A DNA stretch of 64,000 nucleotides from Lysinibacillus sp. B2A1 (GTDB taxonomy: Bacteria > Bacillota > Bacilli > Bacillales_A > Planococcaceae), in assembly GCA_002973635.1 (NCBI GenBank), contig CP027224.1, positions 2,986,501 to 3,050,500 of the forward strand. Direction: 5' to 3'. Below the pieces are notes generated by a model. That model made no database searches, had not been told where the DNA came from, and was given only the letters and a program-made list of their open reading frames with translations. Positions 9,169 to 17,897 of this stretch are shown in pieces. Each line of letters opens with the position of its first letter. The first letter of the stretch is position 1. The translations under genes were made by a program, and so were the position numbers.

Positions 9169-9432
9169 TATGGACCATTACATTGAACTGTGTATTAAAT
9201 GTGCAAAGAACTTGTGAGGAATGTACTAAATGATTGTACAGAGATTTGTTTACAAGCGGTGGCGTTAATGGTCTCGTAATAGTGCTATTACTAAGCAAAT
9301 TTGCAACATATGTACAGAAATTTGTGAATCATATGCATCGCATTGTGAAAAATTTCAAGATGCATATAGCCAAGAATTGCAAAAATTCGTCGTGAATGGC
9401 GGAAATGTGTAGAAAAATGGCTCAATAATTGA
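9169..9432 (+). pseudogene. Cys-rich copper-binding four-helix protein (DUF326) remnant
   Basis: Across frameshifts the frame reads HYIELCIKCAKN, CEECTKN, CTEICLQAVALM, ICNICTEICESYASHCEKF and CRKCVEKWLNN-like pieces. Regular CxxxC spacing is the hallmark of the DUF326/Csp family that stores copper. At least three frameshifts or stops disrupt it. It lies next to the ferritin-like/DUF1541 gene, a neighbourhood expected for metal handling. Confidence 0.5.
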
Positions 9433-9464
9433 TTAAAGCCCTTCTTTTTGAGGAGGGTTTTTAT
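9433..9464 (+). terminator. Terminator after the DUF326 remnant
   Basis: GCCCTTC and GAGGAGGG arms followed by TTTTTATC. Confidence 0.55.
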
Positions 9465-9506
9465 CAATTATTAAGTCTTCTGCACAATCAGTAGAGTATT
9501 ACCGAA

Positions 9507-10211
9507 TTATTTTGGTGATAGTTCACTTTCTACTAACCACTTATGATTTTTAACTTTTTCTCCTGCAGTAGAAATATAATCTACCATATACACAGTTGTA
9601 TCATAAGCACCTACAATTGTAGCTTCAGCACCCTTCATGTTAGGCATATGATCAGCATTTATAATAGCTTTACTTCCTATTGGGAAAGCGGGATTTTCAG
9701 CTACCTTTAAACCTTCTGGAATTTCTCCTGAACTTGAATGATTCATTTTCATATTGTCCATCATCAATATATTTTGTAACCAAGTAGCATGTCGTTGTTC
9801 ATCATGTGAGGCATGCATAAAGTGCATTTGAACATGATGAGTTGTTGCTCTTGATGCAATATCCTGATAATAAGCAGAAGCCTCTAATTCATTTTGAATT
9901 GCTTTTTGGACACCTTCTTTAAAATCTCTTGGTATTTCCCCAAATGTAATTTGAGGTTGTTGTCCACCCATCATCCTTAAAATCATTGTGAACCAATGAT
10001 AATGCTTCATTTCATCGTGCTGTATTCTTAAAATAATCTGTCTGAACTGTTCATTGGGAGTTAATTTAATTAATCTTTGATAAAAATTATAGGCATGAAC
10101 TTCTAAATTAATTGCTCTTGAAACGTCTTCTATTAGATGAGAGTCACTAGTTAAATTCATTCCCATTCCCATCGGACCGCTACCAAAACCATTTTGCATA
10201 TTTGAAGTCAA
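9507..10211 (-). CDS. Ferritin-like protein fused to a DUF1541 domain
   Basis: A 234-residue protein. Residues about 25-155 form a four-helix ferritin-like domain with two E-x-x-H sites (E67-MKH and E138-QRH) and paired Glu at about 37 and 110, enough for a di-metal centre. Residues about 165-232 match the DUF1541 (YdhK-type) domain: KAIINADHMPNMKGAEATIV, TTVYMVDY, VKNHKWLVESE. The start is TTG with GGAGG seven bases upstream; a later ATG is poorly spaced. Domain pairing suggests binding of a metal or redox role under metal stress. See the separate operator entry for its promoter. Confidence 0.75.
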   Translation of the reverse strand: MTSNMQNGFGSGPMGMGMNLTSDSHLIEDVSRAINLEVHAYNFYQRLIKLTPNEQFRQIILRIQHDEMKHYHWFTMILRMMGGQQPQITFGEIPRDFKEGVQKAIQNELEASAYYQDIASRATTHHVQMHFMHASHDEQRHATWLQNILMMDNMKMNHSSSGEIPEGLKVAENPAFPIGSKAIINADHMPNMKGAEATIVGAYDTTVYMVDYISTAGEKVKNHKWLVESELSPK

Positions 10212-10229
10212 AAGATCGCCTCCATTCCA

Positions 10230-10261
10230 ATTTCTAAGCTAGTATACGGTTAGCTAGTCAA
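10230..10261 (-). promoter_or_regulatory. Possible MerR-type promoter/operator
   Basis: Read on the minus strand, TTGACT is followed by a 19-base spacer and TAGAAA. The spacer holds the dyad AGCTA-N9-TAGCT. A long 19-base spacer with a central dyad is the hallmark of MerR-family promoters such as CueR. The -10 match is weak. Confidence 0.35.
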
Positions 10262-10542
10262 TATGTTTGTTTTTTAGCCTAACACTTATAAAAAACATTC
10301 CTACATAATGAGGGCTTAGAAGGCTATTCTAATTTCTTCAACAAAGCAAAAATACATTGAAAATTTAATAGATATAGCTAATAGATGCATGGGGAAATTT
10401 TCTATTCTCATTAAGGTAGGAAGGGAGTTGTTTTAGTAATGAAAGTAAATGTTCATTTAAGTAAAGGTTCTTCCTAAACAATTGATCCAGGTGAAGTGCC
10501 ATATGTGATTTGGAATGATAATCAAGCAATGTTTGAATTTAT

Positions 10543-11001
10543 GTGGGGTGCTTCTTAGGGCATGGAATTAACGTACATGAAATTTTAATCAAGGAGTACG
10601 ATGCACAAAATTTTTTCATCCAAAAAGAATGGGATGTTTTATCGTCAGTTAGCCACAATCCTAATAGAAGTTATAGTGTACGTGAATTAACTTCTGAAAA
10701 ACTTTTGGAACGGTACAGAAAAGCGGTTAAACATATGGCTTATATTCTTTCCACCGTAAATACAAAACATAAAAATGGCTCTTTCATACTAAGCAATCTT
10801 TATAAAAAAGTAGAGTAACATTTCGAAGCGGACTTTCAAAGTAGGGAAGGCAAGAACACTTTACATAAATTGAACCTTGAAGAACTTGAGTTCATTATGT
10901 TTGAACTTTATCCAAGATATTATTACAAAAGATTGGATACATTGAGAACTGAATATAAAAATATTGAACTTCCAAAAACGCTTTTTGACTTTAAAGAATG
11001 A
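10543..11001 (+). pseudogene. Hypothetical protein interrupted by an in-frame stop
   Basis: The frame from 10543 (GTG) runs 91 codons to a TAA at 10816 and then stays open in the same frame to 11001 (HFEADFQSREGKNTLHKL...TLFDFKE). The two parts look like one protein split by a stop codon. Upstream, 10440-10540 has another broken frame starting MKVNVHLSKGSS with a stop. I do not recognise the family. Confidence 0.45.
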
Positions 11002-11084
11002 GGTGTTTTGGAAGTTTTTTATTACTGTCGAGTGTAACACAATTAGTTAAAGCTAATGGCGATTCATCTTGAGGACACGGAATT

Positions 11085-11200
11085 TTCAACAATCGGGCGC
11101 AATTCTTGATTTGGAATTGTGCCATTTTCAGTAATAGGGTCAGATTATTGAAGACCTGAAAATGAGAATATTTGAGATGATTGGTATTAAACAAACTGTC
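11085..11200 (+). repeat. Palindromic dispersed repeat, copy 1 (TTCAACAATCGGGC type)
   Basis: Outer arms TTCAACAATCGGGC (11087) and the matching TCAGATTATTGAA (11139) enclose an inner hairpin GGCGCAATTC / GAATTGTGCC. The downstream part CTGAAAATGAGAATATTTG and GGTATTAAACAAAC recurs at 61609-61646 behind copy 2. The layout resembles the bcr-type repeats of the Bacillus cereus group as I remember them. Confidence 0.6.
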
Positions 11201-11241
11201 AGAATAGTGAAGCAAGGGGATAAAAGCGAGAGGGGATATTC

Positions 11242-11689
11242 ATGACTTATAGGTTTGAGATTATGACTCAGGAACAAGCTGAGGATAATGCACATAATTG
11301 GCACTATGTTGGAGAATATTCTTTTTATGATATAAAAGCTGATGAAGAAGATTTAGTTGAATTTTTAGACCCAGAAAAAAGAGGTAACTCAATGTTTGCA
11401 GTTTTGAAAGAAGATGAATTTATTGGTTTCTTCAGTGTTAACAAAGTAACTGCTAATATTTTTGATATAGGGTTAGGAATGAGACCAGTTTTGATTGGAG
11501 ATGGTAGAGGGTTAGAATTTCTAAATGCAGGTATTGATTTTTGTACAATCAAGATTTACGCCAGATAAAATTACATTATCAGTGGCAACTTTTAATCAAA
11601 GAGCGATAAAAGTATATAGAAAAGTTGGGTTTAAAGATATTGATACATTTATGCAAGATACAATTGGAAGCACATATGAAAATTTCTAA
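11242..11689 (+). pseudogene. GNAT N-acetyltransferase, frameshifted
   Basis: The first frame (11242-11568) gives MTYRFEIMTQEQAED through LGMRPVLIGDGRGLEFLNAG, with the acetyl-CoA-binding R/Q-x-x-G-x-G/A-like loop (GDGRG). After a frameshift near 11540 the second frame continues FVQSRFTPDKITLSVATFNQ, AIKVYRKVGFKD and ends at 11689. AGAGGGG-type ribosome site precedes the ATG. The joined protein has the expected GNAT length of about 148 residues. Confidence 0.7.
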
Positions 11690-11709
11690 GAATGGCTTAT
11701 GAATGCTAA

Positions 11710-13167
11710 TTTAAAGGTTCCTTTATTCAATTAAAGGGCGCGATTGTTGACCAACATAGGAAGAAAATAATCAATCTTAGTATTCAAATCAATGAACTTA
11801 TTGATTTTTCATTCATTTTAGAGGAGTTAAAAACAAAATATAGTTTAGACAATGGACTTAATGCCATTCCCCCAATTCGCATGTTTAAGTACTTATTATT
11901 AAAAGCGATTTATGATGTATCAGATGTCGATCTAGTAGAGCGCTCAAAGTATGATATGTCATTCAAATATTTCTTGGATATGGCGCCAGAAGATCCGGTC
12001 ATTGATCCAAGTTCGCTGACAAAATTTCGTCGGCTTCGTCTCCAAGACGTAAGCTTATTAGACATGCTCATTGGAAAAACAGTTGAGATTGCATTGGAGA
12101 AAAAAATTATTAACAGTCAAACGATTATTGTGGATGCCACACATACAAAAGCACGTTACAACCAAAAATCACCGAAAGAATTTTTACAAGAGAAATCAAT
12201 AAACGTTCGAAAAGCTGTCTATAAAATAGACGCATTAATGAAAGGTAAATTCCCAGCCAAGACCACTTCTAACGAGGTAAAGGATGAATTGGCTTACTGT
12301 AAGGAAGTCATTTCAGTCATTGAAAAGGAACCACAAATTGCACAAATACCAGCTGTCAAAGAAAGGCTGAATGTCTTAAAAGAAGTCGTAGAAGATTTCC
12401 AAGAACATCTAAATTACTCTTCTGATCCAGAGGCACGAAAAGGGCATAAGACGGCAGAATCATCTTTCTTCGGGTACAAGACACATATCGCATTGAGTGA
12501 TGAACGTATTATTACAGGGGCTGTCATTACAACAGGTGAAAAAAGCGATGGAAAATATCTTCAAGAATTAATTGAAAAAAGCACACAAGCAGGGATGAAC
12601 ATTCATACAGTTATTGGAGACACAGCTTACTCTGAAAAGGCAAATATCGAATATACCAAAGAAGAGAAAATCGCACTTGTGGCAAAGTTGAATCCAATTC
12701 TTACACAAGGACCACGAAAAGAAGAAGATAAGTTTGAGTTTAATAAAGATGCTGGAATGTTTATTTGGAAGGCCGGTCATCTTGCGACAAGAAAAGCACG
12801 TACAGGTAAAAAAGGAACGAGTAAGAGTCAAAGTCAAAGTCAGACATATTATTTTAATATTGAAAAATGCAAAGTATGTCTCATGAGGGAGGGCTGTTAT
12901 AAAGAAGGCGCAAAAAGTAAAACGTATTCTGTCACAATTAAGTCGGAGACACATGTCGAACAAGAAGCATTTCAAAATACGGAAGCATTTAAGCAATTAG
13001 CCGCAAATCGCTACAAAGTAGAAGCGAAGAACAGTGAATTAAAAAACGGACACGGATACGATCCAGCATCGACTGCGGGTCTATTTGGCATGGGAATTCA
13101 AGGTGCCACAACGATATTCGCTGTCAATTTGAAACGGATAGTAAAGCTACTAAACGAAAATGAATAA
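11710..13167 (+). pseudogene. IS1182-family transposase, 5'-truncated
   Basis: From the ATG at 11881 a 428-residue reading frame covers most of an IS1182-family transposase: RMFKYLLLKAIYDVSDVDLV, DPVIDPSSLTKFR, the catalytic Asp in IIVDATHTKA, GYKTHIALSDE and VIGDTAYS, and a late YKVEAKNSELKNGHG with the Glu. The frame stays open upstream to 11710 without an ATG/GTG/TTG, and its first residues are replaced by a fragment of the CAACAATCGGGC repeat (11736-11750). The normal N-terminus and left inverted repeat are therefore missing. Activity of a protein starting at 11881 is doubtful. Confidence 0.75.
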
Positions 13168-13183
13168 GGAATGGAGACAGAAA

Positions 13184-13226
13184 TAAGGCACTTCCTGTTC
13201 AAGATTGACCAAGAAGTGCCTTATTT
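13184..13226 (+). terminator. Terminator of the IS1182-like element
   Basis: AATAAGGCACTTC and GAAGTGCCTTATT arms are followed by a T run. The loop word CTGTTCA also occurs in the similar hairpin at 27735-27786. Confidence 0.7.
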
Positions 13227-13317
13227 TTAACTGAAAAAGGTTCGCTATTATAAAAAACTTATATTTTTCAGTGCCCACGTGTAAAATTGGGGAGACTGTT
13301 TGCCAGGCGAAATATTG

Positions 13318-13622
13318 TTATTTTTTTGGATAGTCCACATGCATTGGCGGTGGAACTAACCAACCTTTAGTTTTATTAAGGCGTAAAAATTTAGCTCCAA
13401 GTTGTGCTTTTGCAGTATGGAATTGACCATACATTAGTCCAATATCTTCTCTAATTGACATACCAATGACTTGGCTACATGTAACTAATCCAACTGCAAG
13501 GTCACCAGTTAGAGCAACACTAATCTCTGGATTATTAAATTTTGCACCTGAAGGGATATCCTCAATTCGTGGTATGCAACTGGTCTCTCCAGTGGTGCAA
13601 GTGGGAATGCCACAACGTTAGT
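13318..13622 (-). pseudogene. DUF3231-family protein, C-terminal remnant
   Basis: The minus strand reads PSGAKFNNPEISVALTGDLA, VGLVTCSQVIGMSIREDIGL, MYGQFHTAKAQLGAKFLRLN, KGWLVPPPMHVDYPKK and a stop. This is the C-terminal half of the DUF3231 family, which is common in spore-forming Bacillales. A frameshift near 13575 breaks the upstream part and no start is present. Confidence 0.6.
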
Positions 13623-13897
13623 TTTTAATATTTTTCTTAATCTTCATCACCTGTATGATTGTAGAATGTTTGATAACCTGCGATAAAGTCGTAATTTACA
13701 GTGAGATGTGTCCAGTACTAAACACTTCTCTGTAGTGTAGAGGTTCATCTTAAGGGTTGTCGATAAGTATTCTAATAATTACATTTCCTCCATTATTTGA
13801 ACATTTTCAAACATGGATAGTATGGTTAAAATGGAAAAATAATTTGATTTTTAGAAATTAAAAAGGCCACTTGTTCTGGTGGTTATGATATAGAATT

Positions 13898-14509
13898 TTA
13901 TTTTTTAGTTACTATATTAATGCCTGCACTTGCAGTGCCTATTACATTAACAGGAAAATTCACTGATATTGATGGAACATAAATAACCATTAATAAACAA
14001 TCACCTACTGATATAGATAAGGGTGAAATATTACCTGATGCGAAAGTTATTTGTCCTAAGGTTACTATCGGTAATGTTATAGGGGGAGTTAAATCAACAA
14101 AGGCACTTGTACCAGTGAAAATGTTACTTCCGACCGGGGCATGAAAAATTTGAGCCCGGATTGTAACAGATCCTTCTACTAAAGGTAATGATCCTAATGG
14201 AGAAAATGACGCTGAGATAGCTGTAATGTTACCATCACAAGGTACTGTGAAGGCTTCACTTGTGTTTCCATTTAAGTTTATTACATTATTTATAATAGAA
14301 ACGGTATTAGCAGTACCGAACCCTATGCTACTTGCAAGTCCAACTAGAGCTTGAATATGTGATGTTGAATTTCCGGTTGAGAATGCAATAATAGTGCTAT
14401 CAGTAGGAGAAGAAGGGTTTATACAGTTGGTTTTTGTAGCCACAAATGGTCCGGATTTATCGCATGCTCTAAATGATGACAATCTACTATTACATCGACA
14501 ATTATCCAT
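13898..14509 (-). CDS. Exosporium BclB-like protein (C-terminal domain type)
   Basis: A 203-residue protein of low complexity in charge, dominated by beta strands: TIIAFSTGNSTSHIQALVGL, EAFTVPCDGNITAISASFSP, PLVEGSVTIRAQIFHAPVGS, FASGNISPLSISVGDCLLMV and GTASAGINIV. This is the pattern of the BclB-related exosporium domain. The N-terminus has a Cys-rich MDNCRCNSRLSSFRAC segment in place of collagen-like repeats. AAAGGGG precedes the ATG. It likely sits on the spore surface, by family. Confidence 0.7.
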   Translation of the reverse strand: MDNCRCNSRLSSFRACDKSGPFVATKTNCINPSSPTDSTIIAFSTGNSTSHIQALVGLASSIGFGTANTVSIINNVINLNGNTSEAFTVPCDGNITAISASFSPLGSLPLVEGSVTIRAQIFHAPVGSNIFTGTSAFVDLTPPITLPIVTLGQITFASGNISPLSISVGDCLLMVIYVPSISVNFPVNVIGTASAGINIVTKK

Positions 14510-14657
14510 ACAAGAAATTATCCCCTTTCTCTTTATAATAATAGTAAATAGATAGATAAGAAAGACCGCTTTGCGACAAGTGATTTTTCTTTTTTATACG
14601 TCCAATTAAGTTTCTTTAGTCCTGAAAATAATTTATGGTTTATAAGGAATACAGGTA

Positions 14658-15290
14658 TTAGTCATCACATGTATATTTAAATTCCGGATTAGTCTGAATA
14701 AAATATCCACTTCTAACTTGCCCTGCCCAATTCTGTAATGCTTCTTTCCACGCTACACTTTCAAAAAATTCATCTACTGTTGTTGTTTCAGAAAACCATA
14801 TTAATGGAGTGAAAGGAGCAAGTGGTCCCGCATCACCCCAAATCCCCCCAGCTTTAATCGTACTTTGTTTCACAAGAAGCAAAGGGAGCCCGCGTTGAAA
14901 AGACATGGAAGGTTCTATTTGCATGAAAGGTGAATAGGGTTCTAATTGATCCGTACGACGTGTTGGTTTTAAAAGGACAGCTACAGTTCCATAACTAGAG
15001 TTTACAATTCTACGGACATTTTCTAAAGTAGTGTTAGGATACTGGTCTGTATTGGGTAGTGTTCTAGGGAAAAGAAGAACCTCTTTTATTTCATTAAACA
15101 TACGAATAATGAATCGCTGCTCTTGTGATAATGGAGGTTGCGATGGTCCCAGAGTAAATAGGTTTTGATGGCTAAAAAAAATGGGTATACGGAAAAAAGC
15201 ACTCGCTGCTTCATTTAAATCATCTACAGCTTTATAAAACTGATTTATTTCATTACTGGTAGCATTATTTTTAGTTTTGTTCTCACTCAT
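14658..15290 (-). CDS. Hypothetical protein with a possible TIR/nucleotide-binding-like fold
   Basis: A 210-residue soluble protein; GGAGGTG precedes the ATG. No family is recognised firmly. The order of elements RRIVNSSYGTVAVLLKPT, SPFMQIEPSMSFQRGLPLLL and WKEALQNWAGQVRSGYFIQT resembles predicted TIR-like or deoxyribosyltransferase-like sensor domains, where a hydrophobic strand is followed by an E-x-x-M-A-x-x-x-G-L-P helix and strand. The gene lies between two spore-surface-like genes and 148 bases upstream of the BclB-like gene on the same strand. Role unknown. Confidence 0.5.
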   Translation of the reverse strand: MSENKTKNNATSNEINQFYKAVDDLNEAASAFFRIPIFFSHQNLFTLGPSQPPLSQEQRFIIRMFNEIKEVLLFPRTLPNTDQYPNTTLENVRRIVNSSYGTVAVLLKPTRRTDQLEPYSPFMQIEPSMSFQRGLPLLLVKQSTIKAGGIWGDAGPLAPFTPLIWFSETTTVDEFFESVAWKEALQNWAGQVRSGYFIQTNPEFKYTCDD

Positions 15291-15541
15291 TTTTTTATCA
15301 CCTCCTCACGGTAACTTATTCAAAAGTTGGAAGGAAGGTTTGTGTTTACATACAAAGTGCACTATTCATGTTTGTTTTTCGAATCATATTAAGTAGATAT
15401 TTATTTCTAGGAATATATAAACAGAAAGCTAGCTGTTCGACAATTACAATCCTTATATTGAACATTTTTGTTTCAGATTAAATTTTGTCTACACATTTTT
15501 AAATAATCTACATAAATTGTAGAAAGGAGTGATGTATACTT

Positions 15542-16090
15542 ATGAAAAATAATGACCGATTTATTAAAACTGTTAATATACCCAACCCATTATTTCAATC
15601 ATTACAGGGGAGATATTTTGTTGGACAAACTGAACCGATTTGTTTAGGACACGGAAAAAATGCCTGGGGAAGCTTAAGTAACCCTCACCATTCAAATGTA
15701 GATTTATTTGTAAATGCGTTTACCATTACGAATCATTCGAATCAACCTTTTGTTGCTGAAATCTGGTTCAATGCAATACCTCCTGGAGAACCAATGATTT
15801 CGAAAAATGTGACACCTACAAACACTGCGCTTTCTCCACTTCCAAAACCAAAAGTAAAAATCGAATTTGCCGAACTTGTTGATGGATTTCCCAAGAATGG
15901 GATAAATGCATTTAAGCGAATAGTACCCCCACAAAGTACTTTAGTTAGTGATGAAGATGGGAAGTATATTTTTCCATCAGGGGAATCATTTGTCATTTTT
16001 TTAGTTTCACCAGATAATGAATATATTGAGGCAGAAGTTGCATTTGGATGGTTTGAAAAATCTGTTAAGAATAAGAATATAAATAACTAA
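15542..16090 (+). CDS. DUF6143-like hypothetical protein
   Basis: A 182-residue protein with SLQGRYFVGQTEPICLGHGK, NAWGSLSNPHHSNVDLFVNA and GKYIFPSGESFVIFLVSP. It resembles the DUF6143 family of Bacillales as I recall it, whose function is unknown. AAAGGAGTG is well placed before the ATG. It is divergently transcribed from the hypothetical protein at 14658-15290, and the cluster context suggests a spore-coat or exosporium role. Confidence 0.6.
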   Translation: MKNNDRFIKTVNIPNPLFQSLQGRYFVGQTEPICLGHGKNAWGSLSNPHHSNVDLFVNAFTITNHSNQPFVAEIWFNAIPPGEPMISKNVTPTNTALSPLPKPKVKIEFAELVDGFPKNGINAFKRIVPPQSTLVSDEDGKYIFPSGESFVIFLVSPDNEYIEAEVAFGWFEKSVKNKNINN

Positions 16091-16111
16091 AATTCGAAGA
16101 TTAATTAAAAT

Positions 16112-16555
16112 TGAACTGCTCCCTGTCAAGTAGACAGTGGAAATTATAAAAAAGCGTTAAACGGCATGAGCCCTGAATTCTAAAGGGTACATGCCGTTTA
16201 AACGTTTTTGATAACGATGATGATTATAAAAATTAATATAGTCATCAATCGCTTCGTTAACGTCTCATATGAATTGTACTTATGTAAATAATACTTCTGG
16301 CACTTCAATGTGCTCCAGAATGCTTCAATCGGTCCGTTATCAATACATCGTCCCACACGTGACATACTTTGTGTTAGTTTTGCTTTATCTATGATTCACT
16401 TGAATCCGTGTGAGGTATATTGAAAACATCAATCGCTATGAATTAATGGTTGCTCGCCTTCTTTTAAAGAACGAATAGCTAATCTAATGGTGTTGAATGG
16501 ATTTTTGTTTGATGTCCTAATACGTAGCTCACAATGGGCACTTTTAGGTCCATTT
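16112..16555 (-). pseudogene. IS3-family (IS150-type) transposase remnant
   Basis: On the minus strand broken frames read QYTSHGFK, IIDKAKLTQSMSRVGRCIDN, GPIEAFWSTLKCQKYYLHKY, then, after a frameshift, a YQKRLNGMYPLEFRAH-like end. This is the conserved DDE C-terminal part of IS3 orfB with its final Glu in PIEAFW. TGCTCCCTGTCAAGTAGACAG near 16114-16135 looks like the IS end. Confidence 0.7.
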
Positions 16556-16733
16556 AGAAAATATCTACATTACATGCGAAAATAAAAGACAACGAGTTTT
16601 AGTTAATGGTTAATATTATTTCGAAATAACTTCAAAACTTATTATTTCTAATGCCTTACAAATTGTTTCTCTAACTTTGGTAGGTTTTTTTAACTAAGGA
16701 TCGTCAAAAACCGAAGAAGTGAGATGCGCTAAT

Positions 16734-16906
16734 GGTTGGCAGTAAGGAACAAATCATTGAAAAATTACTCTATCAAGCTGTATGGTATGCAGCGATTTAT
16801 GGCACAAATAGACTTTGGTGGGGTACCTTTCGAAAAATTAATGAAAAACATTGAAATCATTGGTAATGATATAATACCTGCAATCAAGAAATATACAGCA
16901 AAATAA
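16734..16906 (+). pseudogene. Luciferase-like (LLM) monooxygenase C-terminal remnant
   Basis: VGSKEQIIEKLLYQ and, after a one-base shift, YGMQRFMAQIDFGGVPFEKL, MKNIEIIGNDIIPAIKKY and a stop match the C-terminus of LLM-class flavin monooxygenases. The stop codon overlaps the ribosome site of the flavin reductase gene, so the two once formed a two-component monooxygenase operon. Confidence 0.6.
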
Positions 16907-16919
16907 GGAGATGTCCAAC

Positions 16920-17486
16920 ATGAAAATCGTCGCATTGGCTGGTTCAATTGTCGGCTCAAAAACGAAAACAGCCATTAGTAAAGTTGTTGACATTTTACAA
17001 GAAAAATATCCAGCGTATGAGGTTACTTTACTTGATCTTGCTGAATACAATATGGCGTTTAGTGATGGGCGTAATTATTTGGAGTATGATGGAGATACAA
17101 AATATGTCACAGAAACAATTATGGCTGCGGATGCCTTAATAATTGGAACACCTACATTTCAAGCATCTATTCCAGCAACATTAAAAAATATTTTTGATCT
17201 GCTTCCTGTGAATGCCTTTCGTGATAAGGTGGTGAGTATGGTTGTTACAGCAGGTACAGCTAAGCATTATCTCATGGTTGAGCAGCAATTAAAGCCGATT
17301 CTAGCCTATATGAAGGCACATATCGTACCAACCTATGTATTTATAGAGGAAAAGGATTTTTTACGCAAGGAAATCGTTAATGATGATGTCCTTTTCCGTC
17401 TAGAACGTTTAACAGAGGATACAGTTATGGTAACAGATGCATTTGCCGAAATTCGTGCTAAAAAAGATGCGGAATATGATTTCTAA
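16920..17486 (+). CDS. NAD(P)H-dependent FMN reductase
   Basis: A 188-residue flavodoxin-fold reductase: ALAGSIVGSKTKT binds the FMN phosphate, and GTPTFQASIPATLKNIFDLL is the conserved second loop. The start is the ATG at 16920 with AAGGAG eight bases upstream; an ATG three codons earlier directly abuts that site. It supplies reduced FMN to a partner monooxygenase, of which only a C-terminal fragment remains just upstream. The reductase itself looks intact. Confidence 0.85.
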   Translation: MKIVALAGSIVGSKTKTAISKVVDILQEKYPAYEVTLLDLAEYNMAFSDGRNYLEYDGDTKYVTETIMAADALIIGTPTFQASIPATLKNIFDLLPVNAFRDKVVSMVVTAGTAKHYLMVEQQLKPILAYMKAHIVPTYVFIEEKDFLRKEIVNDDVLFRLERLTEDTVMVTDAFAEIRAKKDAEYDF

Positions 17487-17500
17487 TTTTTTATAAAGAG

Positions 17501-17534
17501 GGGCGTTGCCTGAGAGGAATCTTAGGCAACGTCC
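17501..17534 (+). terminator. Hairpin after the FMN reductase
   Basis: GGGCGTTGCCT and AGGCAACGTCC pair; the following T run is poor, so termination may be weak. Confidence 0.5.
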
Positions 17535-17569
17535 TGTTGTAATGTCATAAAATGTTTTGTGGAAAACCA

Positions 17570-17697
17570 TTATATTAAGTACTAATAGCCTCCTATCTAG
17601 TACAAATGCTTGTCAATCGCGCATTTATTCCCATCAATTCAGCAATCCCCCTCTCAAAATGGAAATTTCCATATGTAATCGACAATACAAAAGGTCT
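17570..17697 (-). repeat. Dispersed repeat (GATTGCTGAATTGATG type), copy 1
   Basis: Read on the minus strand, CGATTACATATGGAAATTTCC, GGGGGATTGCTGAATTGATG, GCGCGATTGACAAGCATTTG and GAGGCTATTAGTACTTAATA match, in order, the plus-strand segment 25653-25765. No gene is seen in 17535-17897 apart from this repeat and the promoter region of the next gene. Confidence 0.55.
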
Positions 17698-17897
17698 CGC
17701 ATAACATTAAGGAATTAAGATATCTAATATAATAGAATGGTAATCATCTTCACAATGTCACAACTTCACCACGAATGCAGACAGTAATTGTATAGTCATG
17801 TCTCTTTGGCCAGCTTTACCTTTGTATCAAAAAAATAGTATGATAGAATATTTTTTAACAGCTATTTTTACAATATATAAAAATTGGAGGGGAAAAT

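Noticed and set aside
12568..12996. 142-aa minus-strand frame in the IS1182 gene
   Set aside because: Shadow of the transposase reading frame, no ribosome site.
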